The notes below the pieces were generated by a model. The model saw nothing but the letters and a program-made list of their open reading frames with translations. It did no database searches and was not told where the DNA came from. 64,000 bases of DNA, taken from the NCBI GenBank assembly GCA_019636655.1, contig JAHBXB010000004.1:124001-188000 (forward strand). The letters run 5' to 3'. Positions 44,010 through 52,600 of the stretch are shown piece by piece (the stretch's first letter is position 1; each line of letters opens with the position of its first letter). Made by a program: the position numbers and the translations under genes. This stretch comes from Phycisphaeraceae bacterium (lineage in GTDB: Bacteria; Planctomycetota; Phycisphaerae; Phycisphaerales; UBA1924).

Positions 44010-44369
44010 ATGATCATTGGTATTGAGATTGCGATCACGCTCGTGGCGTTGTACATGCTGGTCATGGGAAGGCCCATGAGCAAGGCCACCGCGGCGAGTT
44101 GGAAGTTCCGGTTGCTTGGGGGCCTGTTGCTGACGATGTGGCCCGCGGTTTTCCTGAGCGTGATCATCCTGGCGTTTGTCTGGGCGCTCCGGCATCCCGG
44201 CCTGACCCGGGAGCAGTTCGAGGACCAGATCCGGTGGCCGGCCGCCGGCCTCGAGTTCGGGGTGGTCGTCGTCTACGCCATCCTCGGTGCGGTGTTCGAG
44301 AAACTGCTCAAACGGCAAGTGGCGCCGGCGCGGGCGACGCCGGCCCAGGAACGGATGCCCCTCGCGTGA
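44010..44369 (+). CDS. small membrane protein of unknown function
   Basis: 119 residues. ATG 44010 is chosen because GGAG lies six bases upstream; ATG 44004 is too close to it. Three hydrophobic stretches (IIGIEIAITLVALYMLVM, LLGGLLLTMWPAVFLSVI, LEFGVVVVYAILGAVFEKLL). The GTG start of the next gene overlaps its stop (GTGA). Confidence 0.72.
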   Translation: MIIGIEIAITLVALYMLVMGRPMSKATAASWKFRLLGGLLLTMWPAVFLSVIILAFVWALRHPGLTREQFEDQIRWPAAGLEFGVVVVYAILGAVFEKLLKRQVAPARATPAQERMPLA

Positions 44370-45019
44370 GCGATCCCATCGAGTCCCACCTCCCCGCCCC
44401 CCTTCGTGAGGCCCTCCTGGCCGAGATCGATCCCGGCGAGACACTCCGCTGGTGCGGCCAACCCTCGGCGCGGCGTGCGTTTTGGACGACCGCAGGGCCC
44501 GCGGCGTTCTTTTGCGCGGTGCTCTCGGCCTTCTCGGTGTTCCTCTTTGTTGGAAGCGTTTTGAGTTGGCAGCAACTGCACGGCATTGATCCGCTCATCC
44601 AATGGTCGAGACCGGGCGACCGTCCGACCAACAGCGCGGTGTGGTGGTCAGCGTCATTGGGAACGTTCTTCACGTTATTTTCGCTGGCCGTGGCTCTCGC
44701 TCCTTGGTACTCCGCGCGGCAGGCCCGCCGGACCGTGTACGCCCTCACCACCACGCGGGTGCTGAAACTCGAGGTCAAGCGACCGCAGCGGGCGATCCTC
44801 GATGCGCTCGAACCCGATCACCCGCTCCAGATCCGGCGGGTCGACATCGGGGATGGCCGCGGCGATGTGCTGCTGTACCCGGGAGGGCAACGCGGCCACG
44901 CCCGGATGACGCTGACGGGCATCACTGATGCTCGCCAGGTCGAGCGACTGATCCGCGCGACGTTTGATCCGCCAATGCAGTCGCGGCCCGAGCACCCCGT
45001 ACCCGGCTCACCTCGCTGA
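44366..45019 (+). CDS. membrane protein with bacterial PH-like domain
   Basis: 217 residues from GTG 44366, overlapping the previous stop, so the pair is translationally coupled. ETLRWCGQPS, two membrane helices (~42-63, ~88-108), then VYALTTTRVLKLEVK match the plan of PH_2/DUF304-type proteins: a short soluble start, paired helices, and a PH-like beta domain. Function unknown. The last 12 bases overlap the convergent DUF1801 gene. Confidence 0.76.
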   Translation: MSDPIESHLPAPLREALLAEIDPGETLRWCGQPSARRAFWTTAGPAAFFCAVLSAFSVFLFVGSVLSWQQLHGIDPLIQWSRPGDRPTNSAVWWSASLGTFFTLFSLAVALAPWYSARQARRTVYALTTTRVLKLEVKRPQRAILDALEPDHPLQIRRVDIGDGRGDVLLYPGGQRGHARMTLTGITDARQVERLIRATFDPPMQSRPEHPVPGSPR

Positions 45020-45595
45020 AGCCGCCCGCCTCACCCCCGCCTTGGCGGCCTTCTTCGCCGTCGTCTTGCGGACGGTCTTCGCGGGCGCCTTTGCAGCGGC
45101 TGCCTTCTTGACCGTCCCCCGCTTCGCCGCGGCCGCCTTGTTGCTGGTCAGGATCGCCCGCTCGTAATGCTCGATGAACGCCCGAACCGGCACGCGCTGG
45201 ATCGCCTCGCCGATCACGTCCAGCGCCAGGTCCTCCACGCGTTTGAACCGGATGCACGACTTGCCCATGTCGAGCTTCTTCCCCGTCTTCGCCCACGCCT
45301 GGTGGAACCACTTCAGGTGCTCCACATTGCCGTACGTGCACATGAGGTAGACCGACATGTGGTTCTTCTGCGACGCCAGCCCGGCGAACGGCAGCGGCTG
45401 CTTCGGGTCGCAGTGGTACCCTGCCGGGTACACGCTGTGGGGCACGAAGTACCCGATCATGCCGTACTGCATGCCCTCCTGGTACCCCTTCCCGAGGTTG
45501 GCCAGGATCACCTTGCGAACCGCCTGGATTGCCTGTGATCGATCCTCGGGCAGCCCGGCGAGGTAGTCCGAAACGGTGGCGGCTTTGCTCTGCAT
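45008..45595 (-). CDS. DUF1801 domain protein with histone-like basic tail
   Basis: 195 residues, start ATG at 45595; TAGATT (plus-strand 45601-45606) ends five bases upstream, and GAGGT lies between. Residues ~5-130 are a DUF1801 fold (VSDYLAGLPEDRSQAIQAV, GMQYGMIGYFVPH). The last ~50 residues are a repeat of Lys and Ala (KKAAAAKAPAKTVRKTTAKKAAKAG), like histone H1 and bacterial nucleoid proteins, suggesting DNA or RNA contact. The domain itself has no settled function. Confidence 0.83.
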   Translation of the reverse strand: MQSKAATVSDYLAGLPEDRSQAIQAVRKVILANLGKGYQEGMQYGMIGYFVPHSVYPAGYHCDPKQPLPFAGLASQKNHMSVYLMCTYGNVEHLKWFHQAWAKTGKKLDMGKSCIRFKRVEDLALDVIGEAIQRVPVRAFIEHYERAILTSNKAAAAKRGTVKKAAAAKAPAKTVRKTTAKKAAKAGVRRAASAR

Positions 45596-45655
45596 ACCTC
45601 AATCTACCGGCTCTCCGCGCCGGTGTTCAAGGTCAAACTTGCGTGAGTCGACGGC

Positions 45656-48049
45656 CTACCCCGCCCGGCCGACCGCCTCGCCTGCCCGCGTCGGCTGATC
45701 GGCCTCCTGGAGGCGGACGTCGCCCGTCTTGGGCCCCGCGACTCCCGGCCCGCCGCCGGTGGCCACGCCGGGCACCACCCCGTCGGGGTACGCGATCCGG
45801 CCGTGGTAGATCGACGTCAGCGTGCGCGTCACCGCCTCGACGATCGTGTTGAGCTCCCGCAGCGTCAGGTCGCTGTCGTCGAACTGCCCGTCCATGAGCC
45901 GCTTGGTCGCCAGCGCCCGCACGATCGCCTCGATGCGGCTGGGCGTCGGGTTGGGCATGCTCCGCGCCGCGCTCTCCACGGCGTCGCAGAGCATCGTGAT
46001 GGCGACCTCCTTGGTGCGCGGCTTGGGCCCGGGGTAGCGGTACTCGATCTCCTGCGGCGGCTCCTGCGTCTCCCCGCCGGGCGCGCCCGCCGCCATCTTC
46101 CTCGCCCGGTTGAAGAAGTACTCCACCAGCGTGGTCCCGTGGTGCGCCTCGATGAAGTGGTGCAGCCCCTTGGGCAGGTTGAACTCCCGGGCGAGCTCCA
46201 TGCCGTCCTTCACGTGCCCCACGATCACCAGCAGGCTCATCGCCGGGCTGAGCTTGTCGTGCTTGTTCAGCCCCGGCGTCTGGTTCTCCACGAAGTACTC
46301 GGGCTTGTTCATCTTGCCCACGTCGTGGTACAGCGCCCCCACGTACGCCAGCAGCCCGTTGGCCTTGATCGACTCCGCCGCGGCCTCTCCCAGGCTCGCG
46401 ACGTTGAGCGAGTGGTTGTACGTCCCCGGCGCACGCTGCTGCAGCTCGCGCAGCAGCGGCTGCTTCGGATCTCGCAGCTCGATCAGCGTCAGGCTCGTCG
46501 CCACCCCGAAGGCCCGCTCGATCCACGGCAGGATGAACAGCACCAGCATCGACACCAGCACCCCGCCGCTCCCCGCCAGCGCCGCATCGCGCACCGTCTG
46601 TTCCAGCGACGCGGTGGTCATCGGCCGGTCGATGAGGCTGACCACGATCGTCCCGCCCGCCAGCGTCAGGCCAGTCACCACGCCCATCTTGACGAGCGTC
46701 GACCGATCCCGCACCTCCTTGAGCATCCACACACACACGCCGATGCCCGTCACGATCAGCGCGTACGTCCCGATCGGCTCCTCCAGCGCGATGCACACCA
46801 GCACGCCCTGCAGGCACCCGAAGGCCAGCGCCACCCGCTGGTCGTACGCGATCACCAGCAGCACCGTCGCGAACACCGTTGGCGCGACCGCCGCGACGAT
46901 CACCAGCCTCGGGTCCGCCGCCGCGAGCCAGCACGTCACCAGCAGCATCCCCGCGAGCAGCCCCGCGACCCCCGCCGCGCGCCCCGGCCGGCGACGGATC
47001 CGCGGGCAGAACAGCGCCGCGTACCCCGCCAGGGCAAGCGTGACGGCCGTCACCGCCCCGGCCACGCTCAGCCGCGGCAGCCACACTTGCCACCGCTCCG
47101 CCCGCGCCAGGTACTCGCTCTTCTCGGCCCGGTACAACTCGAGCGCGTTGGGCGTCAGCCGGTCGCCTCGGGCGAAGATCACCTGCCCCGGCGCCGGCTT
47201 GATCATCCGCGGGGCCACCTTGGCCGCCGCCTCGTTCTGCCGCGCGGTCGTGGCCGTCTGGTCGAATCGGTACGTCGGCCGGGGGAGGACCGTGAGCCGG
47301 CTCAGCACCGCCGAGGAGACCGGCGCCGCGAAGCCCGCCTCGCGGATCAACGCCCGCATCGTCTCCGCCAGCTTCGCGCCGTCGTCGATGTTCACGGCCT
47401 CGTTCGAGGGCACCAGCCGCCGCTCCAGCCCGTCGGTCGTGCTCACGCGCAGCTCGATCATCTTGTTGAACGACTGCGTCTCGCGCTGCCACGTCTGCTG
47501 GTCCAGCAGCGGCCGCCACGTCAGCCGTTCGACCAGCCGCCCGACCGCCATCGTCCACGCCTCGCTCGGCGCCCCCGCCTCGCTCACCGCGCTCTTGAGC
47601 GCCGCCAGGCTCTCGGGCGTCAGTCGGAACTGCTCCCGGATCTCCTTGGCCACATCATCAATCGTCTCCGCCGTCGACACCGTCCGCGGCAGGTTCACCA
47701 GCGACCCCTGGATGTCCATCAGCACCGCGGTGTCCGCGACGTACACGCGAGGCGTCTGCTGCCGGACCGACTTGCGGTCCTCGTCCGTCGCCGGCCGATC
47801 CTCCAGTTCGAACCCCACCCGCACCGCCGCCGTTTCATTCATCACACGGCCGACGCTCAGGATCGGCTGCTCCCTCGTGATGTTCAGCAGCACCGTGCAC
47901 ACCACGGCGAACGCCACCCACACCAGCACCGTCAGCCCGATGCCCGGCTGCCGCATCAGCCCGCCAAGGTCCACCGGACGCCGCTTGGCGGCCCGACGGA
48001 TCTCCTCGGAGAGAATCCTCGTCCCAGGTTTCTGCGGTTCTGGCGCCAT
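45656..48049 (-). CDS. PgpH-like 7TM-HD protein, likely c-di-AMP phosphodiesterase
   Basis: 797 residues, start ATG at 48049. A first membrane helix (~35-52), a long extracytoplasmic domain (~55-335), seven helices (~340-520) and an HD domain (~545-770) with HSLNVASLGEAA, YVGALYHDVGKM and GLHHFIEAHHG. This is the 7TMR-HDED/7TM/HDIG architecture of PgpH, which hydrolyses cyclic di-AMP in Listeria. It lies 51 bases downstream of phoH on the same strand, as in many bacteria, but no ybeY gene follows. Confidence 0.92.
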   Translation of the reverse strand: MAPEPQKPGTRILSEEIRRAAKRRPVDLGGLMRQPGIGLTVLVWVAFAVVCTVLLNITREQPILSVGRVMNETAAVRVGFELEDRPATDEDRKSVRQQTPRVYVADTAVLMDIQGSLVNLPRTVSTAETIDDVAKEIREQFRLTPESLAALKSAVSEAGAPSEAWTMAVGRLVERLTWRPLLDQQTWQRETQSFNKMIELRVSTTDGLERRLVPSNEAVNIDDGAKLAETMRALIREAGFAAPVSSAVLSRLTVLPRPTYRFDQTATTARQNEAAAKVAPRMIKPAPGQVIFARGDRLTPNALELYRAEKSEYLARAERWQVWLPRLSVAGAVTAVTLALAGYAALFCPRIRRRPGRAAGVAGLLAGMLLVTCWLAAADPRLVIVAAVAPTVFATVLLVIAYDQRVALAFGCLQGVLVCIALEEPIGTYALIVTGIGVCVWMLKEVRDRSTLVKMGVVTGLTLAGGTIVVSLIDRPMTTASLEQTVRDAALAGSGGVLVSMLVLFILPWIERAFGVATSLTLIELRDPKQPLLRELQQRAPGTYNHSLNVASLGEAAAESIKANGLLAYVGALYHDVGKMNKPEYFVENQTPGLNKHDKLSPAMSLLVIVGHVKDGMELAREFNLPKGLHHFIEAHHGTTLVEYFFNRARKMAAGAPGGETQEPPQEIEYRYPGPKPRTKEVAITMLCDAVESAARSMPNPTPSRIEAIVRALATKRLMDGQFDDSDLTLRELNTIVEAVTRTLTSIYHGRIAYPDGVVPGVATGGGPGVAGPKTGDVRLQEADQPTRAGEAVGRAG

Positions 48050-48100
48050 GCGGTCTGCTTGCGTCCCTCCAGCAACGAGAAAGGTACCGTCCTCACCGTC

Positions 48101-49270
48101 TCATCGTCGTTCCTGCGGCGTGCCCCCATTGCTGACACTCAGATCAGTCTCGTCGACACCCCTCGATTCGGGTGTTGTCTTGGCCATTCCCTGACCCTGC
48201 TCGATCAGGTCGGCCCGCTCGGGGTGCTCCGGGTTGCCGTACGCCTCAACAATCCTCTGTACAAGGGGGTGGCGAACGATGTCCGCCCGGTCCAGTGTTA
48301 CAAAGTCCACCCCGGGCACGCGTCGGAGCCGCCGGGCCGCATCAACCAGCCCGCTCGCCGTCGGATCCGGCAGGTCGATCTGGGTCGTGTCCCCATTGAC
48401 GATGGTCTTGCTGCCGTGGCCCATCCGGGTCAGGAACATCTGCATCTGCCCGCGTGTGGAGTTCTGGGCTTCGTCGAGGATGATGCATGCGTTGTTCAGC
48501 GTCCGCCCACGCATGTACGCCAGCGGAACGATCTCGACGACGTCGCTGAGCATGAACCGCTTGATGGTCGCATAATCCATCATGTCGTGCAGCGCATCGA
48601 GCAGCGGCCTCAGGTAGGGGTGCACCTTGGCCTCGATGTCCCCAGGCAGGAACCCCAGCCGCTCCCCCGCCTCCACCGCCGGCCGGACCAGGATCAGCCG
48701 CTTGACCCGGTTGCTCTTGAGCAGTTGCACCGCCGCGGCGACCGCCAGGTAGGTCTTCCCGGTCCCCGCCGGCCCGATGCCAAAGACCAGGTCGTTGTCG
48801 CGGATGGCCTGCAGGTACCGGTCCTGGTTCGGCGACTTCGGGCGCACCCGCTGGCCGCTCGAGTACACATCCAGACCGTCGTGCCAGCCAGGCTCCGGGA
48901 GTCCCCCCATGCCGTCGGCCTCGAACCCGTTTCCGTCCGCCCTCCGGCGCCGGCCGCTCCGCGCCCCGTCGGTGGCGCGGCCGATCAACTCAAGGACCTC
49001 GTCTCGCTCCAGGTGGTCGCCCCGGTCCGATGCATCCCGGAGGTATTCCAGCACCCCGCGGGCGGATGCGACCGCGTCCCGATCCCCGCTGATCGTGACA
49101 GTCCCGGCGCGCGCACTGACCTTCACCCCGAGGGCCTCCCTGATCATCTTCAGGTTCCGATCGCCCAAGCCGAGCATGACCACACGCTCGGCCCCCTCGG
49201 GCACTTGTATCGTGACGTCCACCCGGTGTGTGCTCCAATGCCCCCGCTTCCCCACCACCCCTGCGTCCAT
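48101..49270 (-). CDS. phoH: PhoH-like ATPase
   Basis: 389 residues from ATG 49270, preceded by GAGGGG; a TTG at 49297 is an alternative. A KH-like RNA-binding part (~20-80: VVMLGLGDRNLKMIREALG) precedes an ATPase with Walker A GPAGTGKT and Walker B CIILDEAQN. PhoH proteins are tied to RNA processing next to PgpH and YbeY in many genomes; despite the name, Pho control is not shown here. The C-terminal ~40 residues are not conserved. Confidence 0.93.
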   Translation of the reverse strand: MDAGVVGKRGHWSTHRVDVTIQVPEGAERVVMLGLGDRNLKMIREALGVKVSARAGTVTISGDRDAVASARGVLEYLRDASDRGDHLERDEVLELIGRATDGARSGRRRRADGNGFEADGMGGLPEPGWHDGLDVYSSGQRVRPKSPNQDRYLQAIRDNDLVFGIGPAGTGKTYLAVAAAVQLLKSNRVKRLILVRPAVEAGERLGFLPGDIEAKVHPYLRPLLDALHDMMDYATIKRFMLSDVVEIVPLAYMRGRTLNNACIILDEAQNSTRGQMQMFLTRMGHGSKTIVNGDTTQIDLPDPTASGLVDAARRLRRVPGVDFVTLDRADIVRHPLVQRIVEAYGNPEHPERADLIEQGQGMAKTTPESRGVDETDLSVSNGGTPQERR

Positions 49271-49329
49271 GAACCCCTCGTGATACTCTACGCCCAAAAC
49301 CCACCTCCACCCTCAGCCGGACCCGCCTC

Positions 49330-49842
49330 GTGAAGCCGCAATCCTCCAAGTATTCTATATATGTTAGGATGTTTGCAGCTCTTGTGCTCGCGACGTCGGG
49401 TTCCTGCACCTCGGATGGGGCCAAGGCCGCCGCGGGAGGGATCTGGCCGGCACGAGATCCCAACGTCTACCCGCTGCTCCCCACCGCTTCTACCTTGAAA
49501 GTCGAAGCGGATTGGTACGACCTCGACGCGGCGCTGCTGGTCACGGCGCCGTCGATCGAAGCCGCCGTCGAGGCCGCCAGCGAGCCGGACACGAACCCTC
49601 GCCTGTTTAGCCTCCGTACCATTGCCGGCGAGCCGGCCACCCTTGAGATCACGGCCGAGCCCGGTCCAGAGCCGCTGCCATTCCCCCGCGCCCCCGCCGA
49701 TTCGATCCCCCCCGTCACCATGACGATGCGCTGCACCGTGGGGCTCATGGGTGATCCGGCCCGAGAGAAGAAACTCCTCGAGGCCCTCGCCGCCCGCCTC
49801 CGCGAACTCCGTGGCCGGGACTTTGCGCCCCTCCCCGAGTAG
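49330..49842 (+). CDS. possible lipoprotein of unknown function
   Basis: 170 residues from GTG 49330; the alternative ATG 49369 would remove the positive N-terminal region. The start KPQSSKYSIYVRMFAALVLATSGSC ends in a Cys with a weak lipobox (SGSC). An AT-rich stretch at 49348-49365 (TATTCTATATAT) is unusual for this genome and might be a promoter, which would support the shorter start. The mature part has no recognised motif (LEITAEPGPEPLPF). Divergent from phoH. Function unknown. Confidence 0.6.
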   Translation: MKPQSSKYSIYVRMFAALVLATSGSCTSDGAKAAAGGIWPARDPNVYPLLPTASTLKVEADWYDLDAALLVTAPSIEAAVEAASEPDTNPRLFSLRTIAGEPATLEITAEPGPEPLPFPRAPADSIPPVTMTMRCTVGLMGDPAREKKLLEALAARLRELRGRDFAPLPE

Positions 49843-49845
49843 CGG

Positions 49846-51300
49846 TCACCCGCCGATGACCACCGGCAGTTCCACCCACGCCGTGGTCCCCTCGCGGTAC
49901 ACCGAGTCCAGCCCGATCTCGCCGTCGAGCGCCCGGGCCGCGTGCTTGGCGATCGCCAGACCCAGCCCCGTGCCGCGCAGGGCGTTCCCGGTTCCGGTCC
50001 TCGCCGGCTCGACCTGGAAGTAGCGCTCGAAGACGCGCTCCCGCACGTTGAGGGGGATGCCGATCCCCTTGTCGAGGACCTCGAACCTCGCTACCCCCCT
50101 CGCGTCACGCCCGCCACCCGGCGTTACCGGGCCGACCCTGCCGCGCACGCGGATCGTGGTCCCTTCGTACGCGAACTTCGTCGCGTTCTCGACCAGGTTG
50201 CGCAGGATGAGGTTGACCAGCCGGGGATCGGTCCTCACCCCGCGCAGGCCGGCATCAAACTCCAGCGAGAGAGAGAGCCTGCGCTTGCTGCATATGTCCT
50301 CGAACATCCCGCGCAGGGACGTCTCCATGCGATCAAGGTCCAGCGCCTTGTCCTCGACGATTAAGTCGGGCGATTCCAGCCGCGAGAGGTCAAGCAAATC
50401 CCGCGTCATCTCCTCGAGGCGCTCCGCGTGGCTCAGCGCCATGCGCAGCAGTTTGGGGCCCATCTCCGGGTCGTCCTTCGCGCCGTCCAGTAGCGTCTCG
50501 AGCGATCCGCGGATGGTGGCCACCGGCGTCCGCAGTTCGTGCGATGCGTTGGCCACAAAGTCCGTCTTTACCTGGTCGGCGCGGTCCAGTTCTGTCACAT
50601 CGCGCAGCAGCAACACCGCCCCGAAGACCCCCTCTCCCCAGGCCGCCTGCAGCGGCGCGGCCGAAACCTGGAACACCCGCGGCCCCAGCGGGGTGGTGAC
50701 CTTCACCCGACCTCTCCGCACCTCGCCGGCGCGGGCCGCCGCGTGCATCCGCAGCAGGTCATCCTGCGTGAACAGCGAGTCGATCGGCTGCCCCACAACC
50801 CTGCCCGGCCCGGCTCCCAGTAGTGATTCCGCCGAGCGGTTGCACAGCAGCACCCGCTCCTGGTTGTCCGTGGCGATGACCGGCTCGTCCAGTGCATCAA
50901 TAAGCGACTCGAGATTGCGGCTCTTCTTCGCGAGTTCCTTGAGGTGGCCCGACAGGCGCCGCCCAAGTTCCAGGATGGTGGCGCGCAGGGTCGAGAACTC
51001 GTCGTCCTCCAGGCGTGCTGCCCCACCCGGCGGCTCCGCCGTGGTCTCCTTGGTCGTCGACGCCAGCGTCCAGTCGACCAGCGACCTCGCCGACGCCTCG
51101 ATCCGCTTGAGTTGGCGAGCCCACCGCAGCCCGCGGATTCCCACCGCCAGCGTCCCCGCCACGCTGAGGACGATCAGGAACCACACCGATTCCCGGCTGC
51201 CGTTGCTGATGACGATCCACACCGCCCCGCCGCCCATGCCCGCGAGCATGATCGCCCACGCGGACACCACCGTACGCATCATGCTCCGCGATCGCCCCAT
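49846..51300 (-). CDS. phoR: PhoR-type sensor histidine kinase
   Basis: 484 residues. Two N-terminal helices (~9-29, ~36-56), a PAS domain (~120-225: LIDALDEPVIATDNQERVLLC), HisKA with FVANASHELRTPVATI (His ~residue 250) and an ATPase domain with NLVENATKFAY, DKGIGIP and GTGLGLAIAKH. TATGCT (plus-strand 51309-51314) ends eight bases before the ATG. It follows phoB by 41 bases, the normal PhoBR order, so it senses phosphate or envelope state and phosphorylates PhoB. Confidence 0.92.
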   Translation of the reverse strand: MGRSRSMMRTVVSAWAIMLAGMGGGAVWIVISNGSRESVWFLIVLSVAGTLAVGIRGLRWARQLKRIEASARSLVDWTLASTTKETTAEPPGGAARLEDDEFSTLRATILELGRRLSGHLKELAKKSRNLESLIDALDEPVIATDNQERVLLCNRSAESLLGAGPGRVVGQPIDSLFTQDDLLRMHAAARAGEVRRGRVKVTTPLGPRVFQVSAAPLQAAWGEGVFGAVLLLRDVTELDRADQVKTDFVANASHELRTPVATIRGSLETLLDGAKDDPEMGPKLLRMALSHAERLEEMTRDLLDLSRLESPDLIVEDKALDLDRMETSLRGMFEDICSKRRLSLSLEFDAGLRGVRTDPRLVNLILRNLVENATKFAYEGTTIRVRGRVGPVTPGGGRDARGVARFEVLDKGIGIPLNVRERVFERYFQVEPARTGTGNALRGTGLGLAIAKHAARALDGEIGLDSVYREGTTAWVELPVVIGG

Positions 51301-51341
51301 TGCCGCCGAGCATATCGCCCCAAACCCGCGGGCAGCGCGCC

Positions 51342-52079
51342 TCAGTCCTGCGAATCCGCCGCGTGCACGCTCGCGGACTCCCCAAGCTCAGAGTCCTCCG
51401 AGATGCGGTAGCCCACGCCGCGGATGGTTCGGATCATCTGGCCGTGCCGGCCGAGCTTCTTCCTGATCGCGGCGATGTGCACGTCGATGGTGCGAGTGGT
51501 CACCATGACGCCGGGGCCCATGACCCGCGACATCAGGTCGTAGCGGCTCTGCGTCTTGCCGTTGGCCCGGATGAGGGCCACGAGGATGCGGAACTCCGTC
51601 AGCGTGGTCTTGATCGGCTCCGAGTCGACGGTCACAACGTGGGTGTTGAGGTCGAGCTCGATCGGGCCCAGGCGTGCCGTCTCCGTCGCGGCGCCCGTGG
51701 CAGGGGCCCGCCGGAGTACGGCATCCACTCGCGCAAGGAGGACCTTGGTCGAGAACGGCTTGGTGACGTAGTCGTCCGCCCCCATCCCCAGTCCGGCCAA
51801 CTGATCCGTCTCGGAGGCTCGAGCCGTGAGCAGGATGATCGGAATCCCCGCCGTGGTCGGGTTGGTCCTGACCTCCCTGGCGACCTCGAGACCCGAGAGC
51901 TGGGGCAACATGACATCAAGGAGCACGAGGTCCGGAATCCGATCGCGGATCAGGGCGAGGCCGGAACGACCATCATGAGCCGTCGCGGTTTCATACCCCG
52001 ATTTCTGGAGGTTGTACGCCAACAAGTCAGCCAGGTCGCGTTCATCTTCGACGATCACGACGCGCTTGGGAGTCGGCAT
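51342..52079 (-). CDS. phoB: PhoB-type response regulator
   Basis: 245 residues, start ATG at 52079 (MPTPKRVVIVEDE). Receiver domain ~5-120 with phosphoacceptor D55 in LVLLDVMLPQ and Lys in VTKPFST; OmpR/PhoB winged helix ~135-235 (TEFRILVALIRANGKTQSRYDL, VDVHIAAIRKKLG-type region, IRTIRGVGYRI). It controls genes by binding DNA after phosphorylation by the adjacent PhoR. The porin gene lies divergently upstream and is a natural candidate target. Confidence 0.93.
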   Translation of the reverse strand: MPTPKRVVIVEDERDLADLLAYNLQKSGYETATAHDGRSGLALIRDRIPDLVLLDVMLPQLSGLEVAREVRTNPTTAGIPIILLTARASETDQLAGLGMGADDYVTKPFSTKVLLARVDAVLRRAPATGAATETARLGPIELDLNTHVVTVDSEPIKTTLTEFRILVALIRANGKTQSRYDLMSRVMGPGVMVTTRTIDVHIAAIRKKLGRHGQMIRTIRGVGYRISEDSELGESASVHAADSQD

Positions 52080-52285
52080 CTTCTTGTCATCCCTTGGCTT
52101 ACGACATGGAGAAGAGTGTGGCACGACGCCGCCTGGTTCGCCAGCCAGTGGCTCAGGATAGCGATGGCACCCGGTTCAAGGCGGCCTGATGAGGGGTTTA
52201 GCAGAATCCTCAAACAGTGAAGAAGTTGACCAATCTATGGGGAAGTGGGGGCCGGTCCGCCGAAATTCGGGACTTCGGAGTTTGC

Positions 52286-52318
52286 GTTCGCTAAGCGATC
52301 AGGCTAGCATCAGCGAAC
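52286..52318 (+). other. inverted repeat GTTCGCT / AGCGAAC
   Basis: Seven-base perfect arms (52286-52292 and 52312-52318) with a further inner GAT/ATC pair. It overlaps the weak promoter candidate, so it may be an operator rather than an RNA structure. Confidence 0.4.
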
Positions 52319-52427
52319 ATCCAGTGGGGCTGCAAGCGCCCGTGATTCGGAGTGTGATTCCGTGGGTCGGTACAGGCGTGTGGGGAAGGAAGACCACAAG
52401 CCAGCAAGTGAGTGAATGCCAAGGAGC

Positions 52428-52458
52428 CCGGGTTGTGGTCGGAGCACCCGACACCCGG
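52428..52458 (+). other. leader stem CCGGGT-TGTG-GTCGG / CCGAC-ACCCGG
   Basis: Eleven base pairs with one four-base bulge and a five-base loop in the probable 5' leader of the porin mRNA, about 150 bases before its ATG. Confidence 0.5.
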
Positions 52459-52470
52459 CAGAAAAGGAAC

Positions 52471-52522
52471 GTGCCGCCTGCGACCGGTCTGCCTTGGGGG
52501 CAGACCGTAATCAGGATGGCAC
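52471..52522 (+). other. long leader hairpin with 18 base pairs
   Basis: Three stacked helices: GTGCC/GGCAC, CCTG/CAGG and CGGTCTGCC/GGCAGACCG, separated by small internal loops, closed by a five-base loop TTGGG. It lies about 80 bases before the porin ATG. No T-run follows, so it is not a terminator; a regulatory or stabilising leader element is likely. Confidence 0.6.
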
Positions 52523-52600
52523 ATCAGAACACTGGGACGCCTGGAGACGGGGGGTCCCACCCAAGATGGTCCAAGCGTCTCGATTTGAAGGAGTCTCAGA

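Larger units (their letters stand above)
52080..52600. other. 520-base gene-free region upstream of the porin
   Basis: No gene seen. It holds a weak promoter candidate (TTGCGT 52282-52287, 17 bases, TAGCAT 52305-52310) and three inverted repeats able to form stems in the porin leader, listed separately. The divergent phoB promoter must also lie here. No good Pho box (two CTGTCAT copies) was found. Confidence 0.6.

Noticed and set aside
45803-49333. 1176-codon plus-strand frame opposite the PgpH and PhoH genes
   Set aside because: Composition is extreme in Arg, His and Pro with no domain, and it lies antisense to two clear genes with strong motifs. It is a GC-rich shadow frame.
52226-52254. 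Porin promoter with TTGACC at 52226
   Set aside because: No -10-like hexamer at a suitable distance (GGGCCG instead).
52471-52600. Known riboswitch (cobalamin or cyclic-di-GMP) in the porin leader
   Set aside because: Some short matches (CACTGGGA, CCTGGAGAC), but the conserved boxes are not in the right order.
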